NCBI GenBank assembly: GCA_963722815.1
Contig: CAVROM010000001.1
Span: forward strand, 62,001-126,000
Direction of reading: 5' to 3'
From: DASQFQ01 sp963722815
GTDB taxonomy: Bacteria > Actinomycetota > Thermoleophilia > Solirubrobacterales > Solirubrobacteraceae
Length of the DNA stretch: 64,000 nt
Below the pieces are notes generated by a model. The model worked only from the letters and a program-made list of their open reading frames with translations, did no database searches and was not told the origin of the DNA. Shown here one piece after another: positions 26,691 through 33,775 of this stretch. Both the position numbers and the translations under genes were made by a program. Positions within the stretch are counted from its first letter, which is position 1; each line of letters starts with the position of its first letter.

Positions 26691-27692
26691 ATGGCGCAGA
26701 TGCGAGCAGTGGTCGCGGAGCGGCCGGACGGACCTGACGGGCTCGTCGTCCGCGAGGTACCGCGCCCCGAGCCCCGTCCGGGCTGGGCGCTGGTCAGGGT
26801 CGAGGCGTTCGGGCTCAACCGGTCCGAGTACAAGACGCTCAAGGGCTACGCCGGCGACGCGGTGACGTTCCCGCGGATCCTCGGCATCGAGCTGGTCGGC
26901 GTGGTGGAGGCGGTGCACGGCGACGCGCCCGCCGTGCCGCCGGGAGCGACCGTCGCGGCGCTGATGGGGGACATGGGTCGTGCGTTCGACGGCGGCTACG
27001 CCGAGTACGCGCTCGTGCCCGAGCACCAGCTGATCGCGCTCGACACCACGCTGCCGTGGGCGGTGCTCGGCGCGCTGCCCGAGACGTTCATGACCGCCGC
27101 CGGCTCGCTCGAGCACCTCGACCTGCAGGAGGGCGAGACGCTGCTGCTGCGCGGCGCGACGTCATCGGTGGGCCTTGCCTGCTTGGAGCTCGCCCGCGCT
27201 GCCGGCGTGCGCGTGATCGCGACGACGCGCAGCGAGGCGAAGGGCAGGCGGCTGACCAAGCTCGGCGCGGCGGGCATCGTGCTGGACGGCGACGGCTTCG
27301 CCGAGCGCGCCCGGGGCGCGCTGCCAGAGGGCGGCGCCGACGGCGCCGTCGATCTCATCGGCGGCCCCGCGGTGCTCGAGACGCTGCGCCTGCTGCGTCC
27401 TGGCGCGACGGCCTGCAACTCCGGGTCGCTGTCCGACAGCTGGGTGATCCCGGACTTCGAGCCGATCGCGATGATCCCCTCGGGGCGCAAGCTCACGGCG
27501 TTCCATTCCGACGACGTGCACGACGCGCGAGTCGGGGCACCGCTGCTGCGCGCCGTCGTCGCGCAGGTCGAGCGCGGCGAGGTGGCGCCGAACATCGACG
27601 CGGTCTACACGCTCGAGCAGACGATCGACGCCCACCGGCGGATGGCGGCGAACGAGGCGACGGGCAAGCTCGTCGTGCTGCCGCACGTTTGA
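26691..27692 (+). CDS. Zinc-binding-dehydrogenase-type MDR oxidoreductase (quinone oxidoreductase-like)
   Basis: A 333-aa NAD(P)H-dependent medium-chain reductase. The GroES-like N-terminal domain (EAFGLNRSEYKTLKGYAGD, FPRILGIELVGVV) is followed by the Rossmann domain (LLLRGATSSVGLACLELARA, GVRVIATTRSEAKGRRL) and a C-terminal TGKLVVLP. No structural zinc Cys cluster is present, as in quinone oxidoreductases. It starts 7 bp after the ThDP enzyme and is probably co-transcribed with it. A strong hairpin terminator follows at 27735. Confidence 0.85.
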   Translation: MAQMRAVVAERPDGPDGLVVREVPRPEPRPGWALVRVEAFGLNRSEYKTLKGYAGDAVTFPRILGIELVGVVEAVHGDAPAVPPGATVAALMGDMGRAFDGGYAEYALVPEHQLIALDTTLPWAVLGALPETFMTAAGSLEHLDLQEGETLLLRGATSSVGLACLELARAAGVRVIATTRSEAKGRRLTKLGAAGIVLDGDGFAERARGALPEGGADGAVDLIGGPAVLETLRLLRPGATACNSGSLSDSWVIPDFEPIAMIPSGRKLTAFHSDDVHDARVGAPLLRAVVAQVERGEVAPNIDAVYTLEQTIDAHRRMAANEATGKLVVLPHV

Positions 27693-27734
27693 GCGCGGCT
27701 TCGGCCGGTACCGAACAAAGTCCCGCCTAAACGA

Positions 27735-27765
27735 GAAGCCGCCCGCGGCGGGGGCGGGCGGCTTC
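27735..27765 (+). terminator. Intrinsic terminator hairpin after the MDR oxidoreductase
   Basis: A 12-bp perfect stem (GAAGCCGCCCGC with GCGGGCGGCTTC) and a 7-nt loop, 43 bp after the stop codon of the plus-strand gene. The run of T after it is short (ACGTTT), as often seen in high-GC actinomycetes. Confidence 0.7.
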
Positions 27766-27965
27766 ACGTTTGGCCCCGTCAGGACGGGCAGGGGTACGTG
27801 CCTTGGGGGGCCTATTGGGTGGCCCGAGCGGCGGGAGGCGCCGTTGATGCGGCAATCGCCCGGACCTATGCGCCAGCGGACGACGGCGGGAGGCACGACC
27901 GCCTGCTGACGGAGATGATTCTCTCCGCCCCAAGAAAGCGCTGCCAATCAAACAAACGTCCAGAA

Positions 27966-27983
27966 ACCCCCCATATGGGGGGT
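27966..27983 (-). terminator. Palindromic hairpin after the Ppx/GppA gene
   Basis: An 18-bp perfect palindrome (ACCCCCCATATGGGGGGT) begins 2 bp beyond the stop of the minus-strand phosphatase gene and is followed on that strand by TTTCTGG. It can form a 7-bp GC stem with an ATAT loop. Terminator is the simplest reading; an operator is less likely because no gene starts here. Confidence 0.5.
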
Positions 27984-27984
27984 A

Positions 27985-28908
27985 TCAGTTGGACGTGGTG
28001 GACCGTCCTGTCTCGAGCGCTGCGCCCCAGAGGATGTCCCGCTCGGAGACCTCGACCTCGTCGAGGCCGAACGCCGCCAGCGCGCGGGTGAGGACGACGA
28101 CGCCGGCGACGATCGTCGGGGCGCGATCGGGGTCGAGGCCGGGGATCTCGCGGCGCTCCGCCAGTGGCACCGCCGCGAGCCGCTCGAGGATGGCGCGCAG
28201 CCGCGCCACCGTGAGTCGGTGGCCTTCGACATCGAGGCCCTCGGCGCCGAGGTCGATGCCGGCGGACTGGGTTGCCGTGCCCGCCACCGCGACCGCCGCC
28301 GTGACCGGCTCCCGCTCCCGCGCGGGGACCGCCTCCTCCAGCTCTGTCTCCACCGCACCGGCGAGTGCGCCGAGCTCCGCGGGCTCCGGCGGATCGCTGG
28401 TGAGGTGGCGCTCGGAGTGCCGCACGACGCCGATCTGCGTCGAGACGTGGAAGCGCACCTCACCGCGCACGCCGATCACCAGCTCGGTCGAGCCGCCGCC
28501 GATGTCGATTACCAGCAGCGGCTCCGGGTCGGCGCGCGCGACGGTCGCTCCGAGGTACGTCAGCCGCGCCTCCTCGTCGCCGCTGAGCGTGCGGGCGTCG
28601 AGCCCGAAGCGCTCCCCGACGGCGCGCGCGAACTCGGCGCCGTTCGCCGCGTCCCGAACCGCCGAGGTCATCACGGCGACAGCGCGCTCGGCGCCGTGCA
28701 CCTGGATCGCCTCGGCGTACTGCCCGAGCACCTCGAACACCCGCCGCTGCGGCTCGTCGCCGAGCCGGCCGCCGGCGTCGACGCCCTCGCCGAGCCGCGT
28801 CACGACCGAGCGCCGCTCGACCTCCTCGGGCGGGCCGTCGGCGCCGACGTCGGCGATCAGCAGCCGCGTCGAGTTCGTCCCGATGTCGACGATCGCGACG
28901 CGGGTCAG
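27985..28908 (-). CDS. Ppx/GppA-family phosphatase (exopolyphosphatase or pppGpp hydrolase)
   Basis: A 307-aa actin-like ATPase-fold phosphatase: VAIVDIGTNSTRLLIADVG (phosphate loop 1), SVVTRLGEGVDAGG, AVMTSAVRDAANG, LLVIDIGGGSTELVIG (phosphate loop 2), GVVRHSERHL and AGTATQ. It should release phosphate from polyphosphate or convert pppGpp to ppGpp. Its frame begins with CTG at 28906-28908, overlapping the TGA of the dehydrogenase gene (CTGA). No ATG, GTG or TTG lies nearby, and the conserved VAIVDIGTN begins three codons in. It is therefore a likely CTG start, translationally coupled. Confidence 0.85.
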   Translation of the reverse strand: MTRVAIVDIGTNSTRLLIADVGADGPPEEVERRSVVTRLGEGVDAGGRLGDEPQRRVFEVLGQYAEAIQVHGAERAVAVMTSAVRDAANGAEFARAVGERFGLDARTLSGDEEARLTYLGATVARADPEPLLVIDIGGGSTELVIGVRGEVRFHVSTQIGVVRHSERHLTSDPPEPAELGALAGAVETELEEAVPAREREPVTAAVAVAGTATQSAGIDLGAEGLDVEGHRLTVARLRAILERLAAVPLAERREIPGLDPDRAPTIVAGVVVLTRALAAFGLDEVEVSERDILWGAALETGRSTTSN

Positions 28909-29819
28909 TTGGCCTGGTGCGGCATCGGCTCGCCGGCCAGCGCGGCGAGCAGGTTGTCGACCGCGATCTCGGTCATCTTGTGGCGCGTCCGGACGGTCGC
29001 CGAGCCGACATGGGGGACGACGAGCAGGTTCGGCGCCTCGAGCAGCGGGTGGTCGGCGGGCAGCGGCTCGGGGTCGGTGACGTCGAGCGCGGCGCCGGCG
29101 ATCGCGCGCTCGTGCAGGGCGCGCTCGAGCGCGGCGGAGTCGACGATCGGTCCGCGCGCGGTGTTCACGAGCCGGGCGCTCGGCTTCATCCGGTTGAGCG
29201 CGGCCTCGTCGATCAGGTGGCGCGTCTCCGGCGTGAGCGGGCAGTGGAGCGTGACGAAGTCGGAGCGCTCGAGCAGCTCCTCGAGCTCGACGTCGCCGGT
29301 GTGGAGGATCTCCATCCCGAAGCCCTCGGCCCGGCGCGCGACCGCCTTGCCGATGCGGCCGAAGCCGATGATGCCGAGCGTCGCGCCGGTCACCTCGGCG
29401 CCGAGGTTGCGGTCGGGCTCGAACGTCACCCACTGGCCCTCGCGCACGTCGCGCTCCCCCTCGGGCAGGCGCCGGGCGAGCGCCAGCAGCAGCGCGAAGG
29501 CGAGGTCGGCGGTCGCATCGGTCAGCACGTCGGGCGTGTTGCCGACGGGGATGCCACGGGCGGTCGCCGCTTCGAGATCGACATTGTCGGTGCCGACCGC
29601 GTAGTTCGAGATCGCGCGCAGATCGGGGGCGGCGTCGAGCAGCGCGTCATCCACGGTGTCCGTGAGAAGACTCAGCAGCCCCTCGGCGCCGGCGACGTGC
29701 TCGCGCAGCTCGTCGGGGGTCGGCGGGAGGCGATGCGGCCACACCTCGACGTCGTGTGCGTCGCTCAACCGGTCGAGCGCGGGCCCGGGGATACGGCGGG
29801 TCACGAAGCAGCGGGCCAT
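28905..29819 (-). CDS. D-2-hydroxyacid dehydrogenase (glyoxylate/hydroxypyruvate reductase type)
   Basis: A 304-aa NAD(P)-dependent dehydrogenase: ISNYAVGTDNVDLEAATARG, the Rossmann motif GIIGFGRIGKAVARRAEGFG, VTLHCPLTPETRHLID, the catalytic Arg in LVNTARGPIVD, the Glu in DVTDPEPL and the His in VPHVGSAT. All three catalytic residues are present. It is slightly shorter than usual between the Rossmann motif and LHCPLT. It forms a two-gene operon with the Ppx/GppA gene and is divergent from the small secreted protein. Confidence 0.88.
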   Translation of the reverse strand: MARCFVTRRIPGPALDRLSDAHDVEVWPHRLPPTPDELREHVAGAEGLLSLLTDTVDDALLDAAPDLRAISNYAVGTDNVDLEAATARGIPVGNTPDVLTDATADLAFALLLALARRLPEGERDVREGQWVTFEPDRNLGAEVTGATLGIIGFGRIGKAVARRAEGFGMEILHTGDVELEELLERSDFVTLHCPLTPETRHLIDEAALNRMKPSARLVNTARGPIVDSAALERALHERAIAGAALDVTDPEPLPADHPLLEAPNLLVVPHVGSATVRTRHKMTEIAVDNLLAALAGEPMPHQAN

Positions 29820-29854
29820 TGCGAGGTCCGCATTCTGGTGGCTAGGGTTGCCGC

Positions 29855-30277
29855 ATGTCAGCCAGACTCAGTCTCCTCCTCGCCCTCGCAGCGCTGCTCG
29901 CCGTTCCGACGGTCGCGTTCGGGGCCACCAAACACGGCATCACGCCGAAGTCACCCAAGGCCGGATCCACCATCCCGGTCGGGAAGCGCCCGACCATGAA
30001 GGGCAAGGTCAAGGGCAAGGGCCAGGTCTACGTCTACGTCTGCAAGTCCAGGAAGAAGGACAAGGACGGGCTCATCTGCCACGAAGAGGCCATCAAGCGG
30101 GCCAAGAAGAAGAACGGCAAGTTCAGCGTCAAGTTCGACTTCTTCAACTTCCCCGAGTTCTGGCTCAATTCGCCGGGCACCTACTACTGGCAGGCCCACC
30201 GCATCGACTGCATCGTGGGCAGCGACCTCAGCGACTGCCGGCAGGAAGGGCCGATCGTCAAGTTCAAGGTCGGCTGA
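29855..30277 (+). CDS. Secreted hypothetical protein
   Basis: A 140-aa protein with a clear signal peptide (LSLLLALAALLAVPTVAFGA) and a Lys-rich beta-type mature domain. It contains four Cys (VYVYVCKSRKK, DGLICHEEA, IDCIVGSDLSDC), probably forming disulfides. I do not recognise the family. The frame is intact. Its stop overlaps the CTG start of the next gene (CTGA), so the two genes are coupled. Confidence 0.7.
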   Translation: MSARLSLLLALAALLAVPTVAFGATKHGITPKSPKAGSTIPVGKRPTMKGKVKGKGQVYVYVCKSRKKDKDGLICHEEAIKRAKKKNGKFSVKFDFFNFPEFWLNSPGTYYWQAHRIDCIVGSDLSDCRQEGPIVKFKVG

Positions 30278-30996
30278 CGGTCCGCATCGGCTGTTCCGGT
30301 TGGAACTACGCCAGCTGGAAAGAGACGTTCTACCCGCCGCGCCTTCCGGCGCGGCGGTGGCTGGAGCACTACGCCACGCAGTTCGACACCGTCGAGGTCA
30401 ACGCGACCTTCTACCGGCTCGCGTCGCCCTCGGCGGTCGACGGCTGGGTGCACCACACGCCGCCGGACTTCGTGTTCGCGGTCAAGTCCTCCCGCTATCT
30501 GACCCACATGAAGCGGCTGACCGACATGGATCGCGGGGTCGGCCGCTTCTACGACTCGATCGCGCCGATGGTCGAGTCGCCCAAGCTCGGCCCGGTGCTG
30601 TGGCAGCTGCCCGACCGCTTCGCGCGCGACGACGAGCGGCTCGAGCACGCTCTGTCGAACCTCCCGCCGGGGCGCCACGCGTTCGAGCTGCGCCACCCGT
30701 CGTGGTTCGCGGAGCCGGTGTGGGAGCTGCTGCGCCGCTACGGGGTCGCGTTCGTGCTCCACGACGACAAACGGCGGCGCCCGACGCCGGAGGTTGTGAC
30801 CGCGGACTTCACCTACCTGCGCTTCCACTACGGCCGTCGCGGACGGCGCGGCAACTACTCCGACACCGAGCTCAAGGAGTGGGCCTCACGCGTGCGCGCG
30901 CTCGCGCGCGGGGCGGAGGTCTTCGCGTACTTCAACAACGACTGGGAGGTCTTCGCCCCGAGGAACGCAAAGCGATTGCGAGCCTTGGTAAACTGA
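30274..30996 (+). CDS. DUF72 (YecE-like) TIM-barrel protein
   Basis: A 240-aa protein starting VRIGCSGWNYASWKETFYP, the DUF72 signature. FDTVEVNATFYRL, FVFAVKSSRYLTHMKRL, GPVLWQLPDRF, HAFELRHPSWF, FTYLRFHYG and VFAYFNNDW follow. The function of the family is unknown; it has a TIM-barrel fold with a conserved acidic pocket. No standard start lies upstream of the motif. CTG at 30274 overlaps the TGA of the preceding gene and is the likely start. tRNA-fMet begins 9 bp after the stop. Confidence 0.85.
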   Translation: MTVRIGCSGWNYASWKETFYPPRLPARRWLEHYATQFDTVEVNATFYRLASPSAVDGWVHHTPPDFVFAVKSSRYLTHMKRLTDMDRGVGRFYDSIAPMVESPKLGPVLWQLPDRFARDDERLEHALSNLPPGRHAFELRHPSWFAEPVWELLRRYGVAFVLHDDKRRRPTPEVVTADFTYLRFHYGRRGRRGNYSDTELKEWASRVRALARGAEVFAYFNNDWEVFAPRNAKRLRALVN

Positions 30997-31005
30997 ACGC
31001 TTCGC

Positions 31006-31079
<74 letters not shown>

Positions 31080-31084
31080 TACGG

Positions 31085-31108
31085 AAGCCGCCTCTCGCCA
31101 GGCGGCTT
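31085..31108 (+). terminator. Terminator hairpin after tRNA-fMet
   Basis: A 9-bp stem (AAGCCGCCT with AGGCGGCTT), a 6-nt loop and trailing TTCGTG. It directly follows the tRNA 3' end. Confidence 0.75.
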
Positions 31109-31142
31109 TCGTGCTTAACGGATCAGGGCGTCTCGGAACCCT

Positions 31143-31164
31143 GGATACCAATTGGATACCAATT
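31143..31164. repeat. Tandem 11-mer pair, scar module 1
   Basis: GGATACCAATT is repeated twice without spacing, 35 bp after the tRNA terminator hairpin. The 11-bp period and the CAAT ending recur in two further modules downstream. Confidence 0.85.
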
Positions 31165-31239
31165 TGTTCCGGAACCCGCCACATCGCTCCTCGCAGGCGC
31201 TGGGTTCGGCTCATGGAGACGGTGCTCGGCAGGTTTCGT

Positions 31240-31266
31240 CCCGGTTCAAATCCGGGCGCCCCGATT
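31240..31266 (+). other. 3' fragment of a tRNA gene (T arm and acceptor strand)
   Basis: The T-arm pattern CCCGG-TTCAAAT-CCGGG is followed by GCGCCCC and lacks any matching 5' acceptor, D arm or anticodon arm upstream. It differs from tRNA-fMet, so it is not a direct duplication of it. It looks like the tRNA 3' end left by a past site-specific integration. Confidence 0.6.
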
Positions 31267-31273
31267 GCAAGGG

Positions 31274-31337
31274 ACCCGCGCTCCGGCGCGGGTTTCGTCG
31301 TTTCGGAGATGCTTCGAGGTAGCAGTGAGGTAGCAAT
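31274..31337. repeat. Scar module 2: hairpin plus 11-bp-period repeat
   Basis: A hairpin ACCCGCGC/GCGCGGGT (31274-31293, loop TCCG) followed by a T-rich stretch, then GAGGTAGCAGT and GAGGTAGCAAT in tandem (31316-31337). It has the same order as module 1: tRNA 3' end, hairpin, 11-mer pair. Confidence 0.8.
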
Positions 31338-31418
31338 TCCCTGCCGTGTCGCGCATCGGGTATCGAGCGCCGGAGGTTTGCGCGGTACGGTTTCGAGCCC
31401 AGTATCGTCCATGGAGAC

Positions 31419-31468
31419 AACCCTGCTAATGCGGGGTTTTCGCGTCTTGAGGGTCCCAATGGGGTCCC
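31419..31468. repeat. Scar module 3: hairpin plus 11-bp-period repeat
   Basis: A hairpin AACCCTGC/GCGGGGTT (31419-31438, loop TAAT) followed by TTTCGCG, then GGGTCCC at 31451 and again at 31462, an 11-bp period with AATG between. A weaker T-arm-like sequence (GGTTTCGAGCCC) precedes the hairpin near 31388. Confidence 0.75.
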
Positions 31469-31469
31469 G

Positions 31470-31815
31470 TTCGCCGAGCGCGGTCGGCACCCTGGCTGGG
31501 TGAGCGGCGCCTCGGCTGGGCGCACGCGGCGGGGCCGTAGCCGAGACGGCTGCGGCTGCTCGGCTCACGCCGGGTTCACGGCCGCTTGGGGCGGCGGCAG
31601 CGGTGCGACGAGGTAGAGCCCGACGAAACTCGAACTGCACCCCGGGCTGCGGACCGCACTGGCTCAGCGCGGCGTTGGCCTCACCGACGCGCTGTTTCGT
31701 GCGATCTCATCCATCGTGCTGGTCGAGCGCAGATGCTCGATTTTGTTGATTGTTCATGGATCGTTGACTATGGTCGCCAGCTAACGATCGAAGCGCGACT
31801 CGGGGCCGGAGGGCC
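31470..31815. other. Intergenic region before csrA
   Basis: About 345 bp without a supportable gene. The part from about 31680 to 31790 is visibly less GC-rich than its surroundings, as expected for acquired DNA or a promoter region. No further tRNA-like or repeat structure was seen. Confidence 0.5.
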
Positions 31816-32073
31816 ATGCTCGTCCTAACACGCAAGTCCAACCAGTCCCTCATGATCGGAGACGACATCGAGGTAACGGTCCTCTCGATCATGGGCGAGA
31901 AAGTGCGGATCGGCATCCAGGCGCCCCGGGAGATCCCGGTGTTCCGCAAGGAGGTCTACCTGGAGATCCAGCAGGAGAACGCCGCGGCGAGAGCGTCGGC
32001 GCAGGCCGAGGTGGACGATGCGCTGAAGCGGCTCTCGCCAAGGCTCACGATCGGTCGTGGCGCTCGCCCCTAG
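31816..32073 (+). CDS. csrA: Carbon storage regulator CsrA
   Basis: An 85-aa RNA-binding translational regulator. MLVLTRKSNQSLMIGDDIEV and VRIGIQAPREIPVFRKEVY hold the conserved RNA-binding strands: the Leu4/Arg6 region and the RE of the C-terminal strand are present. A helix and a 20-residue basic tail follow. CsrA dimers bind GGA motifs around ribosome-binding sites. A good GGAGGG sits upstream of the ATG. No fliW, flagellar genes or csrB-like RNA are nearby. It is the first gene of the island after the tRNA scars, so it may be cargo. Confidence 0.92.
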   Translation: MLVLTRKSNQSLMIGDDIEVTVLSIMGEKVRIGIQAPREIPVFRKEVYLEIQQENAAARASAQAEVDDALKRLSPRLTIGRGARP

Positions 32074-32563
32074 CGCTTCAGCTTGCCGTAGCAGCGTGGC
32101 TACGGCCGGTCAACGCGCCGTCTCTCCCTCCGGGCAAGGACACGCGGATTATGATTCCGGGGCGCTTGGCTCTGCAGGTGCCAATTAGGAGGAATGGGGG
32201 ACACGGAAGGGGACACATGCGCGCCGGCGCCGTGGTGGAGTGCCGGCAGAAGCGACACCGGCCGCAGCCTTTCCGCGGACTCTGCTTCTCGCTCCTTATC
32301 TGTGCTGAGTCGTGGCCGTCAAAGTGAGCCGCGGGGTTGGAGTGAGTTGCGGGTCGGGTGCGCGCGGACGCCCAGCCTTATCTTGGTGCTCGATCCGGGG
32401 TGGCTCCGGGTCGGCGACATGATGGTTGATGGGGTGTTCCGTGACGCGGTGCGGCCGCTCGATCTATGAAGGCCGTCCAGCGTGTGCTGGCGGCAGGAGC
32501 ATTTCGGGAACGGGCCGCGGTGCATCGGCGTGATCGAGGGCTGCGCGCGCTCCGACGGAGATG
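32074..32563. other. Intergenic region between csrA and IS110 copy 1
   Basis: About 490 bp with no gene I can support. It contains the sequence GGGGGACACGGAAGGGGACAC at 32204-32224 (a 9-bp GGGGACACG/GGGGACACA near-repeat). The part next to 32564 should be the non-coding end of the IS110 element. No inverted repeats mark its boundary, as expected for IS110. Confidence 0.4.
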
Positions 32564-33587
32564 TCAGGCGGGCGCGATCGCCTCGTCGCCGAGGTCTCTG
32601 AGCGTGTGAAAGCTGCGCTTGAGCAGCTTGCGGGCGACGGCCAGGCAGGCGCGATTGCCGCCGAGTCTGCTGCGCTGCTTGGAGGTAGTAGTCGTGGTCG
32701 GGCGAGGAGGGCCGGCGCGCGCATTGCGCGGCCTCGAACAGCGCCCAGCGCAGCGCGGATGGTCCTTGGCGCGACAGTCGCCCGGGTGAGCGGCGGGCGT
32801 CGGATTGGTGGACGGTGATATCGAGGCCGGCGAAGCGGACGGCCTGGCCGGAGTTGTCAAAGCGGCGGGCGTCACCGAGTTCGGCGAGAATCGTGACCGA
32901 GGTCAGTGGCCCGATCCCGAAGTGGCGCATCAGGGCGCGGCAGCCGGGCTGGCGCTTGGCATAGTCGCGCAGCCGGGTGTCGAGCGGGACGAGTTGCGTC
33001 TGGATCGCATCGACGAGCGCGAGCGCGGTGGTGATCTGCTCGCGAGCGTCGCTGGCCAGTTGCAGTTCGGCGAGCCACTTGCGCGACTCGACGCCGAGCA
33101 GCCATGCCCGGGCCGGGACGCCGTGGTGATAGAGCACCGACTGCATCCGCTGCTGCCACTCGCGACGCTCGTCGACGAGCGTGTGCCGCAACCGCACCCG
33201 GGCGCGGAGCTCGAGCAGGTGCTCGGGCGGGATCCAGGACTCCGGCAACCGGCCCGCGGCCAGCAGCTCGCGAAGATGCTTGGCGTCAGCACGGTCGGTC
33301 TTGGCGCGCCGCTTAGTTCCGCGCAGCGCGGCGGACTCAGCCGGCTCGGCCAAGTGCACCCTGGCGCCGACCGCGGCGAGTTCCTGCGCTGCGAACCGCC
33401 AGCCCGTGGTCGCCTCCAGCGCGACGTCCAAGTCTTGCTCGGCAAAGCGCGCTGCGAAGGCTCGAACGCCGGCGCGGTCAGCCGGGCTCACCCGGCGGCG
33501 ACTGAGCTCGCCGGTGTCGGTGTCCAGCCACTCCGCGGTGATCTGCGCCCGATGCTGGTCGAGTCCCATCACGATCGAGAACGCCAA
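32564..33587 (-). CDS. IS110-family transposase, copy 1 (frame broken near C-terminus)
   Basis: A DEDD/RuvC-type transposase of about 340 aa. The N-terminal RuvC part has IVMGLDQHRAQITAEWLD, DVALEATTGWRF and KTDRADAKHLRELL. The C-terminal Transposase_20 part has MRHFGIGPLTSVTILAELG and the Ser region SDARRSPGRLSRQGPSALRW. After SSPDHDYYLQ the conserved sequence continues in another frame (RLGGNRACLAVARKLLKRSF) to the stop at 32564-32566, so there is an indel near 32690. TTG at 33587 is the likely start. IS110 enzymes move circular intermediates without terminal repeats, using a structured guide RNA. Confidence 0.82.
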
Positions 33588-33692
33588 CCTCCGATACGCG
33601 ATGAGGCGCGGCCCAACGCTGCGCCTCGCCAGGCCGGTCTAGCGCCGCCGCAGGACAGACCACGACGCCCGGCACATGCCATCTATGTCAAG
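33588..33692 (-). other. Structured non-coding flank of IS110 copy 1 (possible bridge RNA region)
   Basis: The sequence immediately upstream of the IS110 copy 1 start can form a GC-rich hairpin (GAGGCGC with GCGCCTC near 33602-33628). Members of the IS110 subgroup encode their bridge RNA in this position. The RNA itself is inferred, not seen. Confidence 0.3.
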
Positions 33693-33775
33693 TCATTTGT
33701 GGTGGGGATGTCTCGTTCCGGTTGGGGCGTGCTCGTCGATAAGCAGGGTGCGGTAGACGACGTCGGAGAGGCGGC
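33693..33775 (-). pseudogene. 3' end of IS110 copy 2, separated by IS256
   Basis: On the minus strand this piece reads RRRLSDVVYRTLLIDEHAPT to a TGA at 33693-33695. It is the typical end of an IS110 transposase. It joins in frame to the copy 2 gene right of the IS256 element once that element and one target duplication are removed. Confidence 0.85.

Noticed and set aside
31211..31640. Minus-strand frames containing APGFEPGR and GRPDLNRDE
   Set aside because: These peptides are the translation of a tRNA T-arm in reverse, a well-known annotation artefact.
32194..32469. Plus-strand frame of 91 codons after csrA
   Set aside because: Composition and lack of a credible start suggest non-coding IS110 flank.
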